In this document: positions 25,056 through 33,387 of the stretch, in pieces
Layout of the letters: each line of letters starts with the position of its first letter
Position numbering within the stretch: position 1 is the stretch's first letter
NCBI RefSeq assembly: GCF_002549775.1
Contig: NZ_NMTR01000013.1
Span: 1 to 50,883 of the forward strand
Origin: Faecalibacterium langellae
GTDB lineage: Bacteria > Bacillota > Clostridia > Oscillospirales > Ruminococcaceae
Length of the DNA stretch: 50,883 bases
Direction: 5' to 3'
Notes under the pieces: generated by a model
Seen by the model: only the letters and a program-made list of their open reading frames with translations
Told to the model about the DNA's origin: nothing
The model's database searches: none
Made by a program: the position numbers and the translations under genes

Positions 25056-25185
25056 CCCTCATCAGTCTGCTTCGCAGACAGCTTCCCCCGACCGGGGGAA
25101 GCCTTCCTGTGCGCAGCAGTTTCCGAAAAGCCTTCCCCCAGACGGGGAAAGGTGGACGCGAGCAGAGCGAGCGGACGGATGAGGG
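25056..25185. repeat. Family A repeat, copy 5 (inverted pair, BIME-like)
   Basis: It has ends CCCTCATC (25056-25063) and GATGAGGG (25178-25185). The left half has GTCTGC-TTC-GCAGAC and GCTTCCCCC...GGGGGAAGC. The right half has GCCTTCCCCC...GGGGAAAGG and a CGCGAGCAGAGCGAGCG arm. It is the same plan as the copy at 2980 with different arm bases. It lies between yggS and the ABC exporter. Confidence 0.75.
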
Positions 25186-25203
25186 TGTCCAACAGGAGGT
25201 ATC

Positions 25204-27000
25204 ATGTCCAAGCAAAAAACGACCATCACCGACCCCGGCGCGCACCACACCAGCAGCGGCGCGCTCATCCGGCGCTTTTTGCCGTATCTGGCAAAATATA
25301 AGAAAACGCTGTTCCTCGATCTGTTCTGCGCGGCACTGACCACCCTGTGCGACATCGTGCTGCCCAAGATCATGAGCACCATCACCAACGCCGCCATGGG
25401 CGTGGGCATCACCCTGACGGCACAGATCGTGCTGCGGCTGGCGGCAGTGTACTTTGTGCTGCGTCTCATCGACGGCGCGGCCCAGTATTATATGTCCAGC
25501 ATCGGCCACATCATGGGTGTGCACATCGAGACCGATATGCGCCGCGACGCCTTTGACCATCTGCTCAAGCTGGACCACACCTACTACAACAACACAAAAG
25601 TGGGCACCATCATGGGCCGCATCACCAACGACCTGTTCGATGTGACCGAGTTTGCCCACCATTGCCCGGAGGAATTCTTCATTGCGGCCATTAAAATTGT
25701 GGTGTCCTTTGTCATCCTGTGTCAGGCCAGTGTGCCGCTGACGCTGGCGGTGTTTGCCTGCGTGCCGCTGATGGGCGTGGTGTCGGTGTACCTGAACGGC
25801 CGTCTGCGGGCACGGTTCCGCCAGCAGCGGGTGCAGATCGGCGAGCTGAACTCCACCATCGAGGACAGCCTGCTGGGGCAGGGCGTGGTAAAAGCCTTTG
25901 CCGCCGAGGATGAGGAACGCGAAAAGTTCCTGCAGGGCAACAAGGCCTTTGAGCAGATCAAGACCCTGAGCTACTACGCCATGGGTGCCTTCAACACCTC
26001 CACCCGCCTGTTTGACGGCCTGATGTATCTGGTGGTCATTCTGGCGGGTGGTCTGTCACTGGTGTACGGCAAAATCACCGCCGGTGACATGGTGGCCTAT
26101 ATGCTCTACGTCACCACCCTCATTGCCACCATCCGCCGCATCGTGGAGTTCGCCGAGCAGTTCCAGCGCGGCATGACCGGCATCGAGCGCTTTGCCGAGA
26201 TCATGGACACCCCCGTCACCATCGACGACGCGCCGGACGCTGTGCCGCTGCAGCCCGGCCCCGGTGCCATTCGGTTCGAGAACGTCAGCTTTGAGTACCC
26301 GGACGACCACAATAAGGTGCTGCACAACGTCAGTCTGGATATCCGGGCGGGCGAACGGCTGGCCCTCGTCGGCCCTTCCGGCGGCGGCAAGACCACCCTG
26401 TGCAACCTCATCCCACGCTTCTATGAGGTGACCAGCGGCAAAATTTTGATTGACGGGCAGGACATCCGCCATGTCACCCTCCGCAGCCTGCGCAATGACA
26501 TCGGCATCGTGCAGCAGGACGTGTACCTGTTCAGCGGCACGGTGGCCCAGAACATCGCCTACGGCAAGCCCGGTGCCACCCGAGAAGAAATTATCGAAGC
26601 CGCCCGTCTGGCCGGGGCCGAGCGGTTCATTCTGGCCCTGAAGGACGGCTTCGACACCTATGTGGGTGAGCGCGGCGTCAAACTTTCCGGCGGGCAGAAG
26701 CAGCGCATCGCCATTGCGCGGGTGTTCCTCAAGAACCCGCCCATCCTCATTCTGGACGAAGCCACCAGCGCGCTGGACAACGAAAGCGAGATCCTGGTGG
26801 GCCAGAGCCTTGAAAAGCTGGCCCATGGCCGCACCACTCTGACCATCGCCCACCGCCTGACCACCATCAAGGACTACGACCGCATCTTGGTGCTGGGCGA
26901 GGAAGGCATCGTGGAAGCGGGCACCCACGACGAGCTGCTGGCAAAGCAAGGCGTCTATTACCGCCTGTGGAACCAGCTGCCCGGGGAAGATACGCTGTAA
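25204..27000 (+). CDS. ABC exporter with fused membrane and ATPase domains
   Basis: The 598 residues are a half-size type I exporter: about six membrane helices in residues 35-325, then an ATPase domain with Walker A GPSGGGKTT, Q-loop VQQDVYLFSG, signature KLSGGQKQR, Walker B ILILDEATSALD and the switch histidine in IAHRL. It should act as a homodimer or with a partner, but no second half transporter is adjacent. It is in the MsbA/MDR group of lipid, peptide and drug exporters, and the substrate cannot be told. AGGAGG precedes the ATG. The acetyltransferase gene follows after 15 bases. Confidence 0.92.
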   Translation: MSKQKTTITDPGAHHTSSGALIRRFLPYLAKYKKTLFLDLFCAALTTLCDIVLPKIMSTITNAAMGVGITLTAQIVLRLAAVYFVLRLIDGAAQYYMSSIGHIMGVHIETDMRRDAFDHLLKLDHTYYNNTKVGTIMGRITNDLFDVTEFAHHCPEEFFIAAIKIVVSFVILCQASVPLTLAVFACVPLMGVVSVYLNGRLRARFRQQRVQIGELNSTIEDSLLGQGVVKAFAAEDEEREKFLQGNKAFEQIKTLSYYAMGAFNTSTRLFDGLMYLVVILAGGLSLVYGKITAGDMVAYMLYVTTLIATIRRIVEFAEQFQRGMTGIERFAEIMDTPVTIDDAPDAVPLQPGPGAIRFENVSFEYPDDHNKVLHNVSLDIRAGERLALVGPSGGGKTTLCNLIPRFYEVTSGKILIDGQDIRHVTLRSLRNDIGIVQQDVYLFSGTVAQNIAYGKPGATREEIIEAARLAGAERFILALKDGFDTYVGERGVKLSGGQKQRIAIARVFLKNPPILILDEATSALDNESEILVGQSLEKLAHGRTTLTIAHRLTTIKDYDRILVLGEEGIVEAGTHDELLAKQGVYYRLWNQLPGEDTL

Positions 27001-27015
27001 ACGGAGGAACTGAAC

Positions 27016-27600
27016 ATGACCGAACGCGAAAAATGGGAAACGGGCCTTTGGTACGACGCCAACTACGCCCCGGAAATTTGCGCCGAGCGGGAAAAGGCCG
27101 AGGAACTTTATACCGCGTTCAACCAGACCCGCCCGTCTGAAAAGGCAAAGCGGGCCGAGCTGCTGCACAAGCTGCTGCCCGGCATGGGCGAAGATGTGGT
27201 CATTCTGCCGCACTTCTACACCGACTACGGCTATAACTGCAGCATCGGCGAAGGTACCTACATCAACCACGGGGCCTACCTGATGGACTGCGCGAAAATC
27301 ACCATCGGAACGCACTGCTTCATCGGCCCGAACTGCGGCATGTACACCGCCATCCACCCGCTGCTGCCGGAGGAGCGCAACAAGGGCCTGGAAAACACAA
27401 AGCCCATCACGCTGGAGGATAACGTCTGGCTGGGCGGCGATGTGACCATCCTGCCCGGTGTGACCATCGGCGCAGGCACCACCATTGGCGCGGGAAGCGT
27501 CGTGACGAAAGACATCCCCGCCGGTGTGGTGGCCGCAGGCAACCCCTGCAGGGTGCTGCGGCTCATTACCGAGAAAGACAGCATTGCATTCAAGAAGTGA
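27016..27600 (+). CDS. Maltose/galactoside O-acetyltransferase family protein
   Basis: The 194 residues form a short N-terminal helical domain (about 1-60, REKWETGLWYDANYAPE is the Mac-domain pattern) and a left-handed beta helix of hexapeptide repeats (about 75-180). The catalytic histidine is H114 in TAIHPL, and the NPCRVLR segment near the end is conserved. Such enzymes acetylate sugars from acetyl-CoA, possibly to detoxify excess sugar. CGGAGGA precedes the ATG. It is probably co-transcribed with the ABC exporter upstream. Confidence 0.9.
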   Translation: MTEREKWETGLWYDANYAPEICAEREKAEELYTAFNQTRPSEKAKRAELLHKLLPGMGEDVVILPHFYTDYGYNCSIGEGTYINHGAYLMDCAKITIGTHCFIGPNCGMYTAIHPLLPEERNKGLENTKPITLEDNVWLGGDVTILPGVTIGAGTTIGAGSVVTKDIPAGVVAAGNPCRVLRLITEKDSIAFKK

Positions 27601-27649
27601 ACCTCCTGCTGCGGAGCCGCCAGAGCTGCGCAGCATTTTTATTTTCAAG

Positions 27650-27697
27650 AATAAGACTGGAGTAGTATTGACAATGCAATAAGACTGTGGTAGTATC
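27650..27697 (+). promoter_or_regulatory. Promoter and twin operators of the BlaI/BlaR1-like pair
   Basis: TTGACA (27668-27673), a 17-base spacer, then TAGTAT (27691-27696). Two copies of a 20-base dyad lie over it, at 27650-27669 and 27678-27697. They share AATAAGACTG and GTAGTAT and are 28 bases apart. The pattern ACTNNAGT with flanking A/T resembles BlaI/MecI operators. Binding by the downstream BlaI-like protein is inference. Confidence 0.75.
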
Positions 27698-27761
27698 AAG
27701 GCGTAGCTACGACACCCGTCTTATGACGGCGGGGCAAATCCAAACCAAGGAGACCTGAACC

Positions 27762-28121
27762 ATGGAAGTCAAACTGTTTGACGCAGAATTGAAAGTGATG
27801 GACGTTCTCTGGGAAAAAGGGGACACCCCTGCCCGCGAGATCGCCCACAAGCTGACCGAGGAGCTGGGCTGGAACGTGAACACCACCTACACGCTCATCA
27901 AGCGGTGCATCAACAAGGGCGCGATCCGGCGCAGTGAGCCGGGGTTTGTGTGCCATGCGCTCATCCCGAAAGCCGCTGTGCAGGAGGCCGAAACCGAGGA
28001 GCTCATCAACAAGGTCTACGACGGCTCTGCCGACAAGCTGTTTGCAGCCCTTCTGGGCAGCAACAAAATTTCGGCAGAGCAGATCCGCAAGCTGAAGCAG
28101 ATCGTGGACGAACTGGAATGA
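27762..28121 (+). CDS. BlaI/MecI/CopY-family repressor
   Basis: The 119 residues have the winged-helix DNA-binding domain of BlaI (about 1-75: LKVMDVLWEKGDTPAREIAHKL and WNVNTTYTLIKRCINKGAIRR) and a C-terminal dimer helix region rich in Glu and Lys (about 80-119). These repressors are released when the membrane partner triggers their cleavage. CAAGGAGA precedes the ATG. The gene is 10 bases before the BlaR1-like gene and lies behind two operator-like sites. No beta-lactamase gene is present nearby, so the regulon is unknown. Confidence 0.92.
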   Translation: MEVKLFDAELKVMDVLWEKGDTPAREIAHKLTEELGWNVNTTYTLIKRCINKGAIRRSEPGFVCHALIPKAAVQEAETEELINKVYDGSADKLFAALLGSNKISAEQIRKLKQIVDELE

Positions 28122-28131
28122 GGGAGTTTGT

Positions 28132-29550
28132 ATGAGCCTTTGGCAAATGAGCGTGTCCGGCGCGGTGATGATCGTTGTCATCACGGTGCTGCGGGCGCTG
28201 CTGCTGGAACGCCTGCCCAAGAGGACTTTTCTGGTGCTGTGGCAGATCGCGCTGGCCCGGCTGCTGGTGCCCTTCTCCGTGCCCTTCGGCGGCAGCGTTT
28301 ATGCGCTGGTGCAGCGCGGCACGCAGGCTGTGACCGGGACAAACCGCCCGGCGGCAGGCCCGACCCTGCCGGGTGATTTTACGGCAGGCATGGCAGCCGA
28401 AGCAGCTGCTGCACCGCACCCGGCGGCTGTGCAGGCGGTGCCGGTGTGGGCGGTTATCTGGCTGGCCGGTGCGCTGCTTCTGGCTGCATTTTTCGTCGCA
28501 GCCTACCGGAAAAACTGGCAGAAATTCCAGATGTCCTTCCCGGTGGAGCAGCCGTTTGCCCGGCAGTGGCTGCAGGCGCATCTGCTGCGGCGAAAGATCA
28601 CCATCCGGCAGTGTGCGTTCATCACCTCGCCGCTCACCTTCGGTGTGCGGCACCCGGTGATCCTGCTGCCGAAGAAAACCGACTGGCGGGACGAAGCCAC
28701 CCTGCAGTATGTGCTGGAACACGAGTTTGTGCACATCCGGCGGTTCGACGCGGTGACAAAGCTGCTGCTCACGGCGGCGGTGTGCGTGCACTGGCCGAAC
28801 CCCTTTGTGTGGGTGCTGTATGCCCTTGCCAACCGGGACATCGAGCTGGCCTGTGACGAAGCCGTGCTGCACCGCTTTGGCCGGGATGCCCGCGCCGACT
28901 ACGCCCGCGCCCTCATCCGCATGGAAGAAACCAGGAACGGTTTTGCTCCCCTTTGCAGCAGCTTCAGCAGCAATGCAATGGAAGAAAGGATCGTGGCTAT
29001 TATGAAAACAGGAAAAACGACTATCGTGTCGGTGCTGCTGGCAGGTGCGCTCGTTGTGGGCACCACGACGGCCTTTGCGACCTCGGCACCGGCAAGCACA
29101 GAAGAATTAGACCGGCAGATGAATCAAAAAGCATCGCATACCGTCACCGAGGAAGAAACCATGATGTCCTATGTGAACCCGGACGACGGCAAAACCTATT
29201 ACAGTTTTGACGACGGCAAGACTTTCACCCCGCTGACCGACGCGGAATTGGAAGCGCTCTACCCGACGCAGGACATCGAGTGGTGGACCTATGACGAATA
29301 CAAGGCATGGCTGGACAACGAAAAAATCCAGCTGCAGAGTATGCTGGGGGAAAGGGGCTCTGTGAACGGCGGCGAGGAATTCGTCTGGACACAGGAAAAA
29401 ATCGACGAGACCATCGCCCTGTACGAGGAGACCTTGCAGGACATCAAGAACGGGATGATGTACTCCAAAACCGTGGATGGGCAGGATGATGTGCTGGTGG
29501 TCTATGACCTGGAAGACCGGGAAATGGGCACGGCAGCTATCACAAAATAA
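28132..29550 (+). CDS. BlaR1-like M56 membrane metallopeptidase with distinct sensor
   Basis: The 472 residues begin with BlaR1-type membrane helices (about 8-28, 33-50, 105-125). A gluzincin site follows: H197-E198-F-V-H201 in LEHEFVHIRR, and ELACDEAVL supplies the third ligand. After a further helix (about 297-320) comes an outer domain of about 150 residues. It contains DDGKTYYSFDDGKTFTPLTD and EWWTYDEYKAWLD and has no SxxK or KTG penicillin-binding motif. It therefore probably senses something other than beta-lactams, or an envelope state. GAGGGAG precedes the ATG. A terminator follows. Confidence 0.85.
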   Translation: MSLWQMSVSGAVMIVVITVLRALLLERLPKRTFLVLWQIALARLLVPFSVPFGGSVYALVQRGTQAVTGTNRPAAGPTLPGDFTAGMAAEAAAAPHPAAVQAVPVWAVIWLAGALLLAAFFVAAYRKNWQKFQMSFPVEQPFARQWLQAHLLRRKITIRQCAFITSPLTFGVRHPVILLPKKTDWRDEATLQYVLEHEFVHIRRFDAVTKLLLTAAVCVHWPNPFVWVLYALANRDIELACDEAVLHRFGRDARADYARALIRMEETRNGFAPLCSSFSSNAMEERIVAIMKTGKTTIVSVLLAGALVVGTTTAFATSAPASTEELDRQMNQKASHTVTEEETMMSYVNPDDGKTYYSFDDGKTFTPLTDAELEALYPTQDIEWWTYDEYKAWLDNEKIQLQSMLGERGSVNGGEEFVWTQEKIDETIALYEETLQDIKNGMMYSKTVDGQDDVLVVYDLEDREMGTAAITK

Positions 29551-29588
29551 AGAAGCGAGACGCTGCCATTGGCAGCGCCTCGCTTCTT
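29550..29588. terminator. Shared terminator between blaR1-like and glucokinase operons
   Basis: AAGAAGCGAG with CGCTGCC pairs with GGCAGCG and CTCGCTTCTT. T-rich stretches occur on both sides, better on the minus strand. Confidence 0.8.
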
Positions 29589-29602
29589 GTATGGAGAATA
29601 AA

Positions 29603-29788
29603 TCAGGTTGCAGCTTTCTGCAGATAAAATTCGCTTTCAGCCACCCGCGTCACAAAATCGTATTCCAGACGATTGGCTCTGGAAGGGTCGATGTTGTAGC
29701 GCTTGCAGACGGTGCGGAAATAGGCAAAATATTCCCGATCTTCGTCATTCAATGGGGTGACCCAGCTTTTGTCCATCGGTTCATTCAT
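29603..29788 (-). CDS. 61-residue hypothetical protein coupled to glucokinase
   Basis: The short gene encodes an acidic and aromatic-rich protein (DEDREYFAYFRTVCKRYNID is its core) with no signal or membrane helix and no domain I recognise. Its ATG begins one base after the stop of the glucokinase gene, with no good ribosome site, so translation is probably coupled. A terminator closes both. The tight arrangement and ordinary composition make a real gene likely. The function is unknown. Confidence 0.55.
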   Translation of the reverse strand: MNEPMDKSWVTPLNDEDREYFAYFRTVCKRYNIDPSRANRLEYDFVTRVAESEFYLQKAAT

Positions 29789-29789
29789 C

Positions 29790-30740
29790 TTATTCGCCCA
29801 CGATCAGGCGGACGGAGCCGTAAATGCCGGCGTCGTTGCCGAGGGTGGCGGCGACGATGGGCGTCTCACGGCAGGACTTGAAGGCGTAGGTCTTGAAGTG
29901 CTCACGCAGCGGGGTGAACAGCACGTCGCCTGCGCGGGATACGCCGCCGCCCACCATGAACATTTCCGGGTCCACGGTGTTGGCCACGTTGGCCAGCGCC
30001 ATGCCCAGCGTGTCGGTCATCTCGTCCACCTCGCGGGCAGCAAGGGCGTCGCCGCTGCGGGCAGCGTCAAATACGTCCTTGGCTTCAAAGTCGGTGCCGC
30101 GCAGGGTGCAGGGAGTGTCCGGGTTCTCGTCCAGCAGCTTCTTCATGCAGCGCACAACGCCGGTGGCGCTGGAGTACTGCTCCAGGCATCCGTGCTTGCC
30201 GCAGCCGCAGATGGCGGTCTCGTGGCGGTTCACGGTGATGTGGCCGATCTCGCCGCCGGCACCGTGGGAGCCGTCGATGACCTTGCCGTTGACGATGACG
30301 CCGCCGCCGACGCCGGTGCCCAGCGTGACCATGACCGCGCTGCTGCAGCCCTTGGCACAGCCCATCCAGATCTCGCCCAGGGCAGCCACGTTGGCGTCGT
30401 TGCCCACCAGCACCTTGATGCCGCCCAGCAGAGCGCCCAGCTCCTCAGAAACGTTGCGCTTGCCCCAGCCGCCCAGGTTCGCGCAGATGATGGGCACGAT
30501 GCGGCTGTTCAGCACGGGGCCGGGCACGCCGACGCCCACGCCCTCCACCTGCGCGGCGGAAAGGCCCTTTTCCTGCATCTTGCCCTGCACGGCAGCAGCC
30601 AGGTTTTCCAGAATGTGTTCTCCGGCGTTGGAGGTATCAGTGGGCACTTCCCATTTTTCCAGCAGCTCGCCGGTGGTCTTGAACAGGCCAATCTTTGCGG
30701 TAGTACCGCCCAGATCAATGCCGAATGCGTATTCCTTCAT
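29790..30740 (-). CDS. ROK-family glucokinase
   Basis: The enzyme phosphorylates glucose (or a related sugar) with ATP at the head of glycolysis. The 316 residues show the ATP-binding start FGIDLGGTTAKIG, the catalytic D115 in LVGNDANVAALGE, TLGTGVGGGVI, and the ROK zinc site H...CGCGKHGCLE. Length and motifs fit glucokinases of clostridia and not ROK repressors, since no N-terminal HTH is present. A TATACT at 30794-30799 (minus) with an upstream TGG is a likely -10 box, though the -35 is weak. GGGG lies before the start. A 61-residue gene follows directly. Confidence 0.9.
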   Translation of the reverse strand: MKEYAFGIDLGGTTAKIGLFKTTGELLEKWEVPTDTSNAGEHILENLAAAVQGKMQEKGLSAAQVEGVGVGVPGPVLNSRIVPIICANLGGWGKRNVSEELGALLGGIKVLVGNDANVAALGEIWMGCAKGCSSAVMVTLGTGVGGGVIVNGKVIDGSHGAGGEIGHITVNRHETAICGCGKHGCLEQYSSATGVVRCMKKLLDENPDTPCTLRGTDFEAKDVFDAARSGDALAAREVDEMTDTLGMALANVANTVDPEMFMVGGGVSRAGDVLFTPLREHFKTYAFKSCRETPIVAATLGNDAGIYGSVRLIVGE

Positions 30741-30889
30741 GATTCATTTACCCCTTTTTTGACGGCCGTTGGCCGCAAGATTTCATATCATTCAGTATAC
30801 CACACCCGCCCGTAAAAGAGCAGTGCCGCAGCGGCTTTTCATGCAAACGGACGGAAAATGCGGCGGAACTTTGGCACAAATGCCAGTGC

Positions 30890-31774
30890 TCAGCGCACGG
30901 TGTTGGTCAAAGCACCGATGCCGTCGATCTCGCAGCGCACCGTGTCACCGGGCTTTAAGAACTGCGGCGGGTCCATGCCCATGCCGACGCCTGCCGGGGT
31001 GCCGGTGGCGATGATGGTGCCGGCTTTCAGGGTCATGCCCTGCGACAGCTCGTGGATAACGTGGTCGATATCAAAGATCTGCAGGCCGGTGTTCGAATCC
31101 TGCCGCTTTTCGCCGTTGACGAAACTGCGGATGCCCAGGCGCGGCGGGTAGGTGTCGAACTCGTCCGCTGTGACGATGCACGGGCCGATGGGTGTGAAAC
31201 CGTCCAGGCTCTTGCCGAAATACCACTGCTTGTGGGCGGTCTGCACATCGCGGGCGGAGACATCGTTCAGGATGGTGTAGCCGAAGACGTAATCCTTCGT
31301 CTGCCCGGCGGGCACGTCTTTGGCGTCGCGGCCCAGCACCACGGCCAGCTCGCACTCGTAGTCCAGCTTCTGCACAAGGTCCGAGTGGGCTTCAATGAAG
31401 CCGCCGTCCGGCACAGCACGGGAAACCCGCTTGGAAAAATAAATGGCGTCCTGATGCTTCGTCGAGAAGGCGTCGGCCGAGTATTTTTCCGCTTCGTCCG
31501 AGTGGGCCATGTAGTTGATGCCAAGGCACACCACGTCCTGCGCGGGGCAGGGGATGGGGCTTTGCAGCTGCACCGCGTCCAGTGGCACGGACGGAATGGC
31601 GGAAAGGGCCAGTGCCAGCCCGGCCCGCACGGCGGGCGTCAGCTGGGGGATGGCCTCGGTCAGGGTGTCGCAGGGCAGGCCCAGCCAGCGCAGCGGGGTG
31701 ACGGCGGTGCCGTCGGCCGAGAGGACGGCGGGTTCCTCCACGCCGTCCGGGGTGAGACAGGTGACAAAACGCAT
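30890..31774 (-). CDS. Fumarylacetoacetate hydrolase family protein
   Basis: The 294 residues have the FAH fold: a small N-terminal domain (about 1-75), then VCLGINYMAHSDE, the metal-binding E and D in DYECELAVVLG and GYTILNDVSARDVQ, and the C-terminal SQGMTLKAGTIIATGTPAGVG. Family members act on 2-oxo acids as hydrolases, decarboxylases or isomerases, and the exact substrate cannot be read from sequence. GGAGGGAG precedes the ATG. It follows the DJ-1-like gene by 15 bases, so the two share a transcript. Confidence 0.9.
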   Translation of the reverse strand: MRFVTCLTPDGVEEPAVLSADGTAVTPLRWLGLPCDTLTEAIPQLTPAVRAGLALALSAIPSVPLDAVQLQSPIPCPAQDVVCLGINYMAHSDEAEKYSADAFSTKHQDAIYFSKRVSRAVPDGGFIEAHSDLVQKLDYECELAVVLGRDAKDVPAGQTKDYVFGYTILNDVSARDVQTAHKQWYFGKSLDGFTPIGPCIVTADEFDTYPPRLGIRSFVNGEKRQDSNTGLQIFDIDHVIHELSQGMTLKAGTIIATGTPAGVGMGMDPPQFLKPGDTVRCEIDGIGALTNTVR

Positions 31775-31789
31775 GACGGCTCCCTCCTT

Positions 31790-32341
31790 TTAGTGGCGGT
31801 AGGCGATGGCGCTGCGGATGCGGTCAGCCTCGGCCTGCCCGGCCAGCTGGCGCACCAGCTCCAGTGCAAAGGGGATGGCACCGCCCAGGCCGTAGCTGGT
31901 GGTGATATTGCCGTCTACCACGACTTCGGTGTCCAGCACCTCGGCACCGGTGAGCTTATCCTGGAAACCGGCGTGGGCCGTGGCCTTTTTTCCTTCCAGC
32001 AGGCCGAGGGATGCCAGCACGCTGGGTGCGGCGCAGATGGCGGCCACCTTCTTGCCGCTCTTGGCAAAGGAAACGCAGGTGTCGGTCACCGTCTTGTTGG
32101 CGGCAAGGTTCGGCGTGCCGGGGATGCCGCCGGGCAGCACCACCATGTCCACGTCGGAGTAATCAATGTCCTCGGCCAGTGCGTCGGCGGTGATGTGCAC
32201 TTTGTGGCTGCTGGTGATGGCGCGGTTACCGGTGGCGCTGGCAATGGTCACGTCCACCTTGGCGCGGCGCAGCAGGTCCACTACCAGAAGGGCTTCGCAC
32301 TCCTCGGTGCCCTCGGCAAAAAAGACTACGGCTTTGCTCAT
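31790..32341 (-). CDS. DJ-1/PfpI family protein
   Basis: The 183 residues begin MSKAVVFFAEGTEECEA, with the conserved glutamate E16, and carry the nucleophile C103 in AAICAAPSVLA, plus VVLPGGIPG. This is the DJ-1 (ThiJ) subgroup. Reported activities include glyoxalase/deglycase, chaperone and redox roles, so no single reaction is assigned. The start at 32341 follows GGAGG by nine bases. A longer in-frame reading would run through the upstream TrpR-like gene and is not credible. It precedes the FAH-family gene. Confidence 0.92.
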   Translation of the reverse strand: MSKAVVFFAEGTEECEALLVVDLLRRAKVDVTIASATGNRAITSSHKVHITADALAEDIDYSDVDMVVLPGGIPGTPNLAANKTVTDTCVSFAKSGKKVAAICAAPSVLASLGLLEGKKATAHAGFQDKLTGAEVLDTEVVVDGNITTSYGLGGAIPFALELVRQLAGQAEADRIRSAIAYRH

Positions 32342-32417
32342 TTTAATCAAACCTCCTGATGTGGGAAAGCGGCCAGAGGGCCCCGCTGACGCGGGGACTC
32401 CGGTCTTCCCGGTTGAA

Positions 32418-32452
32418 TGAAAAGGCCGCATACCGCACGGGCGGCACGCGGC
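32418..32452 (-). terminator. Probable terminator of the TrpR-like gene
   Basis: GCCGCGTGCCGC and GCGGTATGCGGC (minus strand) form an imperfect 12-base stem followed by TTTTCAT. A second hairpin, CCCCGC-TGAC-GCGGGG, lies nearby. Confidence 0.45.
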
Positions 32453-32469
32453 ACAGCTTGCGTGATGAT

Positions 32470-32772
32470 TCAGTTTTTGGGCTCGTCGGCAGGTTTTTCG
32501 GCCTCCAGCAGGGCGCGCAGCACGCTGTCGTCGGCGCTCAGCACCCGGCTGACCCGGCTGATGATGGCACTGGACGCGCCGGTCTTGTCCATGATCTCGG
32601 TGTAGATGCGCTTGTCCACCAGCATTTCGGCGATGTTGTAGCGCTGCTCCATTGCGCTCAGCTCGGAATAGCTGCACACATCCTGCAAAAAGCGGTAGCA
32701 CTGTTCCGGGGTCTTGAGCTGCAAAAATGCCTGATACAGGCCGGATTTTCCGGTGGGATGATCTTTTGCCAT
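32470..32772 (-). CDS. YerC/YecD family TrpR-related repressor
   Basis: The 100 residues are a TrpR-type helical DNA-binding protein: FLQLKTPEQCYRFLQDVCSYSEL, then the helix-turn-helix AMEQRYNIAEMLVDKRIYTEIMDKTGASSAIISRVSRVL. In Firmicutes the family is widespread, and its ligand, if any, is not settled. The start at 32772 follows AAAAGGAG. An in-frame ATG ten codons upstream lies before the ribosome site. The C-terminal tail is acidic. A perfect palindrome covers the -10 box of its promoter, which suggests autoregulation. Tryptophan genes are not adjacent. Confidence 0.9.
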   Translation of the reverse strand: MAKDHPTGKSGLYQAFLQLKTPEQCYRFLQDVCSYSELSAMEQRYNIAEMLVDKRIYTEIMDKTGASSAIISRVSRVLSADDSVLRALLEAEKPADEPKN

Positions 32773-32817
32773 GTCGTTCTCCTTTTTGCAGATGCCGCCC
32801 ACAGGCGGGCACTTTAT

Positions 32818-32857
32818 TACACTACATTAGTGTAGAACAAACGGAGAAAAATTTCAA
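32818..32857 (-). promoter_or_regulatory. Promoter with perfect operator palindrome
   Basis: Reading leftward, -35 TTGAAA (32852-32857), a 17-base spacer and -10 TACACT (32829-32834). The -10 box is the left arm of the perfect palindrome TACACTA-ATG-TAGTGTA (32818-32834). A repressor bound there would block the promoter directly. The TrpR-like protein encoded just downstream is the obvious candidate. Confidence 0.78.
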
Positions 32858-32884
32858 TAGCTTTTTGCGGGTTTTGCGGCAAAA

Positions 32885-33379
32885 TCAGCCCAGTGTGTGC
32901 TCAAACACCAGCTCGTCGCGGGGGACGGTGCCCGTCTCCTGCTCGGCAGGTTTCAGATTGCGGTAGCGCAGCGCCTTGAAGAACTGCTGCACCGGCAGGG
33001 CCTTGGCGTGGACGGTGCACCACACGCGGCCCTTGCCCTCGCCCCGGGCCAGCCGCTCGCAGGACAGCACGATGTCCCGGCCCAGCGCCTTGCCGCGGTA
33101 CTCGGGCTTGAGGTAGAGGTGCATCAGGTGCAGGGAGGTGTTCTCCATCTTCCAGGCAAAGTAGCCGATGGTCTTGCCGCCCAGCACCACGAGGAAGTAG
33201 TTCACATCGTTGTCGATGTCTTCCTCAATGGCGTCGGCGCTCTGCAGCTCCTCCACAAGGGTGTCCAGCTGCTTTGCAGGGTAATAGCGCTTGTAGACCT
33301 CGTGCCAGAGCTCGCTGGCGAGGTCGGCGGTGGCGTGGATATATTTGGCCTTGGCGACCAGCTTGTAATCAGGCTTCAT
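32885..33379 (-). CDS. GNAT-family N-acetyltransferase
   Basis: The 164 residues have the GNAT core: NYFLVVLGGKTIGYFAWKME, LHLMHLYLKPEYRGKALG (motif A with the acetyl-CoA loop, Q/RxxGxA-like) and VHAKALPVQQFFKALRYRNL. The acceptor substrate is unknown. The start at 33379 has AAGGAGAAC just upstream. An in-frame extension to 33499 overlaps the nitroreductase gene and is not needed. The gene follows the nitroreductase by 8 bases and is in its operon. Confidence 0.88.
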   Translation of the reverse strand: MKPDYKLVAKAKYIHATADLASELWHEVYKRYYPAKQLDTLVEELQSADAIEEDIDNDVNYFLVVLGGKTIGYFAWKMENTSLHLMHLYLKPEYRGKALGRDIVLSCERLARGEGKGRVWCTVHAKALPVQQFFKALRYRNLKPAEQETGTVPRDELVFEHTLG

Positions 33380-33387
33380 AGTTCTCC

